Of a DNA stretch of 64,000 bases, positions 1 through 10,126 are shown piece after piece; the first letter of the stretch is position 1; each line of letters opens with the position of its first letter. Made by a program: the position numbers and the translations under genes. Where the stretch lies: NCBI RefSeq assembly GCF_036324505.1, contig NC_086350.1, positions 25,739,257 to 25,803,256 of the forward strand, written 5' to 3'. The DNA is from Eleginops maclovinus. Lineage: Eukaryota > Chordata > Actinopteri > Perciformes > Eleginopidae. Below the pieces are notes generated by a model. That model was given only the letters and a program-made list of their open reading frames with translations, was not told where the DNA came from and did not search any database.

Positions 1-839
1 ATTCATCGCTATCAAGGGGGGGAAATCCTTGTCCCCACCGGAGATAAAAATAATTTAGCAGAGGTAGGGATAGGAAAACCAGAGGGGGGGAAATCCTCAC
101 CATCCCCCCCTACAAATCGCACCCTGTGTAGTATTATCATAGGGTGATGTCACAAGGCCTCAGCGTGCTTCAAACTAAATGCACGTTGGACTGTTTAACG
201 CAAACACATTACACAAGGATCGTTGTTTTTTAGAAATATGGAAATCCTGTCCTGCTTGGCCAAATGTGCAAAAGTGTGAAAGAGAACTTCTCTCTACCTC
301 TTTGTGTCTTTAATGCAGTTTTAAGTGCACTAAAGACACAGAGTTCTTTGACAGAATGTTTTACAGTGTGGCCATTCGAAATGACACAATTCCCAGTGTC
401 CAGTGCCTAAAAGATAATAACTGCCTATGTGATTGTAGGTCTTAAAATCAAAGTTTTGTCTAGGATTTGTATTGAAATCTGAGCGATATGAGTACGCTGA
501 AAGTCATGCAGAAAGGGAATCAGACAGGTGGTAAACAAACCAGGCGAAAGTGAAAGTGGGCGCAGCTGAAATGTCACTAATAATCGTACATAAAGTGGTG
601 CGTATTTGAACATAAGGGGTAAGCTACGTTTTTGGGACATTCACCTGTGTTTATCCTCCCAAAAATTCCCCATGGGGATTATTATTTGTCTGATCGTGTC
701 ACTGCTCAGGTTTCTTCACTCTGTTTCTCAGATCTCCGCAGTAACTAGGTGAGCACAGTTTATCATCCTTCACGACTGCTGCCAGTGGATGTTTCTCAGT
801 TTTTTTTTACAGTGTCATAACTTACGATAACTTTCAGAA
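1..839. other. No gene recognised; G-rich repeat-like start
   Basis: The first ~120 bases carry two G-run blocks (ggggggaaatcc twice) that look like dispersed-repeat sequence. I cannot assign a family. The remainder is AT-rich non-coding DNA with no ORF of recognisable kind. If ripor1 continues left of the window, this is intron sequence. Confidence 0.4.
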
Positions 840-1320
840 CACTGTCATCCTGCTAAACTGCCTTCAGGACATCCGCAAGTGGAACACTTCCTGAAGCTAA
901 ATGCTGATAGGACAGAAATACTGATTAAATGGCAGGATGAATGTGCAGTCACAAAAATATATAACAGTCTCGGTTCTCTGTCCAAAACCCAGTATATGTT
1001 GCCCACACCTCACCATGTCAAACCAATGGCGCGATCCTGCTTTCACCATCTCAGAAACATTTCAAAAATCAATCTCTAACTCCCAACAATCTCTAAACTG
1101 TAATCCATACTTTTATCAGCGCCTCCAGCTAGAATTTTAACTCAGACTAGGAAATAAGACCATCTTACAGATCCTGGCGTCCTTACACTGGATACCTGTT
1201 GCTTTAAGAACCAATATTAGGATTTGTTGACGAGTTACAAAGCCCTGAGAGGCCCGGCCCTGAGTTTTTTTCCCCCTACTTCAACCTTAGATACTCAGAT
1301 GTGTTGCTCCTGTTTTTGTA
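840..1320 (+). mobile_element. Degenerate LINE reverse-transcriptase C-terminal fragment (L2/Rex1-like)
   Basis: Read on the plus strand across frame breaks, this stretch gives phrases typical of the C-terminal part of L2/Rex1-type LINE polymerases: a CLQDIRKW-like start, LKLNADRTEIL, then HLRNISKI, and a terminal SYKALRGPALS phrase. Several frameshifts and stops separate them, so it is a dead copy. The family label rests on remembered family motifs; the exact clade (L2, Rex1 or a relative) is uncertain. An AT-rich 3' flank follows to about 1450. Confidence 0.65.
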
Positions 1321-1659
1321 AAACCCATTTTTTTTAGAATGTCTTCTACGTGATTTTATTGTTTGTTTTACTCTATTAGTTTTATAATGTTATTAATGGC
1401 AGTTTTTTGTTCCACTCTGTGTGTATTAAATTGGTTCTGTTTATGTAACTCTGTATGGAGGGTTACATAAACAGGGTTTCTTGTTGTGGGTTAATATAGC
1501 TTTTTGTGCATGTAAATGGTCTCCAAAGAATAAATCCCTGTGTGCCCTCCAGAGGGAGTTTCTCTCCCACAGATACTCCCCCGCCTGCCTGAAATGCCTC
1601 CATTTGATATCTTTGTTTACTTCCAGAACATAGTGACATCACTATGTAACACTTGCGCC

Positions 1660-1856
1660 CAGTGTTCGAACTATGCCGAGATTTTCGGGGGGTCCCATTT
1701 TTCTCTCGGGGGGGGGGGGGGGGCGCTTGCTCTTGCGCTTGACTTGACTGATATTTTAGAGACCCCCCAACATTTCCCAAATCATGTTTTCGGGGGATCT
1801 CGTGTCAGTTTCAGGGGGTCTCGGATCCCCCGAGTCCCCCCGTAGTTCGGACACTG
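1660..1856. mobile_element. Short hAT-type MITE with perfect 8-bp target duplication
   Basis: The ends are inverted repeats: CAGTGTTCGAACTATG on the left, and CAGTGTCCGAACTACG as the reverse complement of the right end. The 8 bases outside each end are identical (cttgcgcc at 1652-1659 and 1857-1864), the duplication size of hAT insertions. The 197-bp interior has no coding capacity and holds a run of about 16 G at roughly 1708-1723 plus several further G-runs. Confidence 0.85.
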
Positions 1857-1864
1857 CTTGCGCC

Positions 1865-2345
1865 TCGACTGGCTAGTGTTTCAACACATTTTACGTGACC
1901 AACATGACATCTCTAAGCAGTTGACCAATCACAACAGAGCCGGTCAGTTAACCAATCAGAGCAGCCTGGGCTTTGGTTTCAGACAGAGGGCGAAAAGAGG
2001 GTCATCATTACGAGTTCATATGGACAAAGGTATGGTCTAGTTATGTTGGGATAGGTTCTAAATGACCTAAAGGCATCTGGAGTCGTATGTATGCAGAACT
2101 TCAGTTTGACCAAACACTACAGCAGCAGGTTCCTACTTCCTCTAACTCCTGCTGTCCAGTGGAAGCTGAGACTCTCAGCTGTTTGGAAACTGTGCGAACA
2201 TACTGCATGGCTCCATGGAGCTACATCCAAACACATGGAGACTACTGTTAGAGGTTTCTTAGGTTCTAAACCACGGTAACTGTCTCTAGTCACTATACCA
2301 GTGGGCTCCTACATTGTTGGGGGGGTTCCACTCATCAGGACTTAC
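1865..2345. other. Non-coding stretch, nothing recognised
   Basis: Short ORFs only, no known domain. The stretch ends at the donor of the candidate ripor1 exon at 2462..2346 and would be intron sequence of that gene. Confidence 0.4.
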
Positions 2346-2462
2346 TGCACTGGGTCCTTTAGGTGAGCTGTCATTACAGGGACAGCTGTGGCTAAGTGTG
2401 TCTCTGAAGATGTCCATCAGCGGCCAGTGCTGCCGCCGGCTCAGGCTGCGGGGCAGAGAATG
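2346..2462 (-). CDS. ripor1: Probable ripor1 cassette exon
   Basis: 117 nt open frame, phase 0 on both sides, between a gaccag acceptor and a consensus GTAAGT donor. It matches the phase-0 end of the 3190 exon. The 39 codons ([20 protein letters not shown], then DTLSHSC...) have strong G/C third positions, unlike the surrounding DNA. The [18 protein letters not shown] stretch resembles, from memory, a RIPOR2 segment after the SFF motif. The acceptor has a weak pyrimidine tract. It could be skipped in some transcripts, or be a chance ORF. Confidence 0.55.
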
Positions 2463-4189
2463 CTGGTCCAGCAGCACCAGGTGGGACAAAGGGCAGCAGC
2501 AGTTACATGTTAATCCTTGCTCAAGAGATCTGAACTTTGATCTTTTCAGCCATTTCCAGACTAGTAATGCATCGAAATCATTTTTTTGTATGGAAGTTTT
2601 TGCTTGGGTTTTCTAACTAGTTTCCTTAGACGATCTAAGATGGCGCCACAGATGGCTGCCTTGTGGTGTGCTCAGTTTTGTCTTGTTAAATTTGTTAATT
2701 CAAAGTTTGTGGGTACATTTTTAAAGGTTATCGTACATACTTATTTGTATATTTTCTTTTTTTAAAAAATTGAAATGGTTAAATGTAAAAAGGTTTGCTC
2801 TCCTTTTTTTTATCAATGATTCCTGTAGTTAAATTCCTCTTACTGTGTTTATGTATACAATAATATACACCAAAGCAAATGGCTTGTACATGCAAACCTA
2901 CTTGGTAATAAAAAAATAATTGTGATTCAGAATTTCTCCAACAGCTAAAAGACCAGAGACATACTAAATGAAGAGTCTATGTAAAAAATGATTTGTGGTC
3001 ACCCTCAGTTGTCTGCACCTTCTGCAATTATGTGCTTAATTTGATAATACAATACAAAAGGGGTGTACACAAAATACCAGCGATCAGCAACTTTGAGCTT
3101 ATATTCCAGAGTCACTATCCAATACACATAATTAAAATGTTACTGTGGAAAGAGGAAGGTTAAAAGAAAGGCCACTAGAGATTACTTACATAGAAGGCTT
3201 GTTCCCGTAGAGACGGCGTGTCAGGCGGGCTCTGGTTGAAGATGGTAGAGAGTCTCTTACTGATGGTGGGAGCTTTGTTGACGGTGCTGGCCACTGACCC
3301 CATGTCATCTTTATCAAATGGACTGGAAGAGCAGGAAAAAAGAAGAGAGGAAGGGGAAGGGAAATCACAACAAAACATTTCATACTATGTTAAAGCAATA
3401 GAGCGGTGCAGCCATGATGAAAAAAAGGTGGCTAACGTTTGGCATGATGACATTTAGCCACTTGTTAGTTTGTCTTTATAACCAAACAAGTTTGTAAGGG
3501 AGTTGTTTGCACACACATTCTGTCAGACATCCAACCAGGAACGCTCTGAAAAAAACACGTGTGCTACAATGTCAAAATGCTATGTCAAATTCTGTATCAC
3601 TCTGTTTTTTTATTAATAACACTTTAAAAAAGTACACTACTCATTACGCTCATTATGTAATATAATACTGAGTTCACAGCAGCATGTTAAGGATACTTAC
3701 TTCCAGGTGACTTCCAGGCTGAGTTTAATAGTTCCAAGATCGTTAATATCCACGGCAACCGTCTGGGGGAGTGCAGCAAACAGGTCCTTTGTCTCGCAGG
3801 AAACACTTCCTACGACCACGTGATTGGCTAAGCTCTTCAGCTCTGTTACCTAGGAGACCACAGAGATGTAGCCATGTCAATCATACACTGTCAGAGAAAT
3901 TAAAGGAAGACAAAAAGTGGAAAATAGGACAGACAAAAACATCACACACATGAAGTATGCAGGATCAGACCAGAAGTCATTAAAGATTCAAGCTTAAACT
4001 ATTAGAACTTAGTATGCATAACAAGAACTCAAATGAACTCCATAGGGTTGACATTGACTGACCTTCACAGAGAGGAAGTCACTGACTAGCGGCAGGAACA
4101 CCATGTCTTCACTGTCCCACACCTGTCTGCCGTTCAGCTCGATTCTGCCCCGCAGCTTCCACCGCTGACGACCGTACCTCATAAAGATC

Positions 4190-4252
<63 letters not shown>

Positions 4253-7200
4253 CACACACACACTTCAGCATGGCAGAAGAGCCATGTGTATACTTTGTGT
4301 TCACAGTCCTCATACTTGTTTTACTTTTGAGTTTTTTTAAGTGGATCTCCTTAATATTTGCATTGAGCGTTCACTATGAATATACATACTTAGGTAATTA
4401 GGTAGTACATAACACAAAGAGAGAGATATTCCCTCAAACTGACCTAACAACAACGTTTACATTTTACAACAGAAAATCAAAGCAGACACAGGCTACACAC
4501 CGCAAGGCCACAAGGGATACTCATATCTGTTTGTAGTACACATATCTATATCTGATACATATCTGCCATATACATCTGTTATACGTACTATATGCATCTG
4601 TCCATACCTCCTCATTCAACAGTGTAAAGTATTTTAATTACTGTACAGTGTATTTAAATACTTTCAATGTATTCCACATATGTATATATTCACATCCTCA
4701 AATCTTTATTGTTGTTATTGTAAATATTCTTCTCTATTTTTGCACTATTGTATTTATCTTATTTGCACCATGTATGTTGAGTTGTTGGAGGAGCATGGGA
4801 TATAAGATTTTCATTGCCAACATATACGTTGTATATGCTGTGCATATGACCAATAAAACCTTGAAACTTTGAAGGGACATGAAGACATGTCTGTTTAAAA
4901 AATGGTGTTCCCATTATTTAAACTATAGTACATTTGTGTTCATCAAATGAACCATACACACGCACTTGCACACACCCACTCTGTTCTTCTTTGTCCTTTT
5001 CCGTGAAAATATATTTCACTGTATAATGTTGTCAGCATTCCTCCTTCCTTTGGCAATATTGTATGTGATTATGGTCACTTCTAATTAGACAGACAGCCAG
5101 ACAGACAGGCACAGAGACTCACCTCATACTGGTCTCCAGCACATAATCTAGCAAATCCAGCCAGACCTGAAAGACACACAGAAAGAGATGCAGCCTGTCA
5201 TCTTCCCATTTCACCCTTTAGGAAGTTTGAACTAAATTGGAGTATTTAGAAGCTGCTGAATTAGTGCGCCCAATGGCAGCCATGCCTCTTCAGTTATCGT
5301 AGAACCACTGTGTAAGAAATCATACATTTTTCAGATGTAATGACGGATTACTAATTCCTTTGTTTTTTTAATATCGTTTCAGAACAGACCATATAACCGG
5401 TTGATGATCGAGTGTTTTTCTACTTATAACTATAAACAGCCAAATGATTAGGTGTAACCATGATTTTTTTAGACACATGTGAGTCCATATAGGCTGCATG
5501 CCAAACGTGAAGATTAAACGGCTTGTCAAGTACACCTAAAATAATTGTTCTATCCAAAAAAATGTGTTGTGGAGTTTGAGCTCTTTCTTCAGAGTTTAGT
5601 GATATTTGTTGATGCATGGGTAAGTATAGGTAAACACTAGTTCAAGAGGAGGATGGAAAGAGGAGAGAAGGAAACACAGAGGATGAGATTAAGGTGGGAA
5701 AAGAGCACTCAGATGGTTTCATTTTCACCTTTCATTTTAATGTGGAACTCCCCCAGCTGGTTCTCCAACTCGTTCTCCAACATGCACATGTTCTGCAGAG
5801 AGAAAGGATTACAGAGCTGTAGTTTATAAATGATCCCCACTAGTTGTGCTTTCTTTATACTCTTAATGTATTTTGATCTGCACACATACATGTAAATATA
5901 TGTATCCTAACTCAAATATGTATTTCACTTTTATTCTGTTGCTGCTTTGACACCTGAATTTCCCTACAGGGATTAATAAAGGTCCATCTAATCTTATTAA
6001 TTTATTCCTGCTCATGCATTAGAGCGGTGTGGTGATGATGTATATTTCTAGAATGACCAAGAAGTTAACATGGCAGTGGCTCCCTCAACGAAAAACAATG
6101 TGATTTTTCCATGAATAAGATTAGGTTAATAATAAAGAGCAGGTTAATAACGCCTCTTTTATGATTATTTAAGCGTGAATGCAATCTCCAGAAGTAAAAA
6201 GCGAACATTAGGCTATAACCAAACTACTTGAAGCCTGCATGACTTCATGTCACCACTGCTAAGCTAAGGGTGGCTAACGTTGCTAAAGTATGAGTGGCAG
6301 CGGGGTGTGCTTAGGGCACCGGCTGCTGGAGTGGTGTGGGTGGCTCAGCCGGAGTCCAGACTGCTGATCAGAATCAGGTAATGAGTCACTGAATAAAAGC
6401 ATGGTTGTAACCTGGTTCTAATTTCAATTGCCCGTTTTGCAATAAAGATCTCATTTTGTTTACACCATACCAAGCAGTCCTTCCATCTTTCTGAACCCCG
6501 GTGTGAGCCTGAACACTCACAGTATGCTAATATAGTCACATCAACCGCTGTTTCTATGACACATAGAAGTTTCGGACATTCACCAGTGGGGTATTTACTG
6601 TAGAACAAAACATCAAAATCTTTTCTTTTCAAAAAATGTCAGGCATCTATCCAAAAACATGTTGAAAAAAGGTTGACTTCATCAAGACAACATACCCGAA
6701 AGTGGCTAAATGCTAATTAAATTTGTGGTTTTAGGACTCATTCCTGCACCACTCAATTTACAATTTTCCCTCATCCTATATTATCCCACTTTTTCATCCC
6801 ATCTCTCCACTCCTCCGTACTCTCCATCGTACCTCTGTGTACTCCTTGTATCCTTTATTGGCTTCTGCTAGACTCTCCTTGGCCTCCTTGCTGCTCACAG
6901 AGGCGGTGTAAGCCTTCACCATCTTGTTAGCTCCGTCTCTGAGTCTCCTCTGCAGGCAGTACGCTTCGTGGAGCTCCTCGATCTGTGGAGAGGATACACA
7001 GTTCATCTCCAATCCAAAGAACATATTAGCACCATGGGAGATGTTGAGTAAAAAGATGCATTTCAGTTTTAGTCTCGTCCTAAACAGTGAAGTTTAGTTT
7101 ATGCATTTCTTTTGTCCGGCACCATGTCTAAAAAAACTTTATTTTCACACAAGGAGAAAATATCTATTTTACCAGATTTAAATATGAGCTACTCTTTACA

Positions 7201-10042
7201 AACTTTAAATTTGAAGGTTCAAATAAAACAAATATTTATTTCATTGTTAGCATTCGCATTTAACCTGAAATCCATTGCATATTAATCTCATTACCATGTT
7301 TGAGTTTTGTCGATATTTAAGTGTCGGAAAAGACTTCATGCCAACTATTCAGAAATCATTTTACAGTAAAGTTTGTCCTGCATTTCTTTATCACAACAGC
7401 ATCTCCTCCCAAAATGTGTACAAGTTAATACTAGTATTTTTAACTCCAAACTTTCCTGATTTATCATATTTAATTACAGATTATTATTGTGAGTATTCGG
7501 TTGAGACCACTTCTGTAATTCAATCATTTATCCAATAAACATGTGTATTTACAGTACATCCAACACTCTGCGATAAAAGACACAATAACGATAAAATAGG
7601 TGCTAATCAGAACTCTACTTAAGCTGACTAATTCAGCGGTTATTTGTATTTGGTTTCTGAGCAGAAATGTAGGACATATCTATATAGGACCATTTAATCA
7701 GTCAGAAAAGACAAATATCGACCAGTATCTCTAGCAAAAGCTCTTTACTCCAATCCTGATGCCGTATACTATAATGTTGTTTCTATTTAACCAGCCACTG
7801 CAGATTGTAACCCAACAACAGACACACAGAGTCATCCCACAACTCAATCAAATGTTAGGGGGCATTTAAATTAAATGTGAAGACAAAAACATCTTCTTCA
7901 TTATTATTAAGTACTATTCATTTTATTTGTAATCTTATTTTTTCATTGTGTGATTATGTACTGTCCTGTATTTCACTCTGACCCTGTTACTGCTTGAATT
8001 CCTGAATTTCCCCAAAGTGGTAAATAAAGTTCCATCTTATCTTATCTTATCTTAACTTATCTTAATGTAACCAGACTGTAGAAAACACTTGTTTCTTTGG
8101 ATCATTCCACATCTCCTCCATTACAGTATCATTAATGGACTCATCCATAGTGCAACTGATCGTCACAGGCAAGATTGGTCCAGTAAACGGCCTACAGATT
8201 GGCAGGTTTTGTGTGTTTTGGACATTTGTATGCATGCATGACACAACACATCTTCACTTATCATAAACCACCGAAGAAACAACAATGTTTGTGCAGTTAT
8301 TTAGGACAGACTGCGGACAGCCATTCTTCATCATAGAGGACAGTATAGCTGGAGCACACCAGTATTCACATACACAGGGTCCCTTATACAGTTGTAGCTT
8401 TTTCAAAATGTTCTGGAACTGCTGTGGTGAGGTATTAATTATGGCATTAACTAGTATACTAGATTAAGAGATTAAGGTGGTTTTACCTTGCTGAGGTGAA
8501 ACTCCAGTCGTCTGATGTACCTTTCAGTTACCTTCACTTGCTGTCAGAGGGAAGCACAGAGTCACTTTTATACCTAAGCGGTCAACAAAGACTGGACTTT
8601 TTTCACAATAATGGCTTAGGTCAGCACTACAAAAAAAAGGCATGTGCATACTAACATTTCCAAAGCACACAATCACACATATTTGATGTAAAGCCTGGCA
8701 GGAAAGGGCTTTGAGCAGTTTGAAATGTGCAACATAATATATGTGCAGGGTGCTAGAAAATCACAGAGAAGTAAAAGTGACTGTACTTCATCTGCGTAGA
8801 GAAGAGAGAGTGAGAGGAATCTGAATGGAATTAATACTGTGTAAATGTACATCACACTGAATTATGACTGCAGAAGGGAAACATGGAGAAAGTATTGAGT
8901 CAGCATTAATAGCGTCTCACTTAAATATGGTCATAACTAAAGAACTAAGAGAGTAGCTCACCTTGTCCAGTTCATACAGGAAACCCTGAAGAGAGAACAC
9001 AAGCTTTATTAAGTCCCATACAATATAATCTACACTCTTTATGTTTAGTCATATCTTTTTCAGACAATCTTTTTCATTTTTGAAACCAGAGTTCACTTCA
9101 GAAGTAAAGAATGTGCTCAGTTGGTTTTTGCACCAGCTACTCATTTTGATATTCTTTTAACATAAAAAAGAGACCTTTTCAAAACCTCTGCCTGCAAGTG
9201 TGTTAAGAGACACACTGACACCAGAGTTAAACCAACACACAAAAACTAAAGTGCTTTTGTCCTCAAAGACAGAAGAAAATGATCATAGGATTAAACAAGT
9301 AAAGGACGTTTTCCCTTTTTACCCGTATTCGAGCATAACAGGACGTACCAGTCTGGAGTTCCTCTTTGACTCTTTCATCTGTCTGCTGAGGTTGTCCGAG
9401 TCCATCTGATGGACCTGTAGGTACGATCTGAGAGAGAAACACTGGTTTAACATACACACATCACATCACTGATGAATGGAAATACAGGAAGAAAGGATAA
9501 CACCTGCTAATCTCCTACAAAAGATTTGTAAAGCTTGTTCCAGGTCCGAACATAAAAGCACAAATTCCCTTTCAGGGTTCAAGCTTTTAAGAGTTTTGTA
9601 GAATGGAACCCATATTGATGAAAAAACATTGTTATGTGTTATTATTTTCAATAAAGCAAGTCAAGCAGATTATCAGGTAACACATGTTATTACATGACTT
9701 AGATGAATATTGATTCTGATTGGTCAATTAACCCATTCAGTAGTCTGCTCTTTTTTTGGATACCAGACCGCTGCTAATGAAGCTCTTATCAAGGGATGTA
9801 TACTCCTATCAATCTACAGAAAGTAGTCTGGTCAACTTAACATTTGGCCACCAAAACAGACCTTAGCTTTCAGTGTCTCATTCAGAAAAAGCCCTAAATA
9901 CTTTGTGGGGGATCACCAAACTTTGGATAAGCAGGATAATGTGGAGCAAGCCGGTCATTATAGAGAAAAGAACCCTGGCAGGCGGATCATAATGTAGACC
10001 CACTGATCCTGCCTCATAGACATGATCCCTCTAAAAGACTGC

Positions 10043-10126
<84 letters not shown>

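Noticed and set aside
1463..1845. Overlapping ORFs of about 100 codons on both strands
   Set aside because: They run across the G-rich MITE and are low-complexity Pro/Gly products of the G-runs.
2314..2616. 100-codon plus-strand ORF opposite the candidate ripor1 exon
   Set aside because: The minus strand explains the G/C-rich third positions and has matching splice sites; the plus frame has none.
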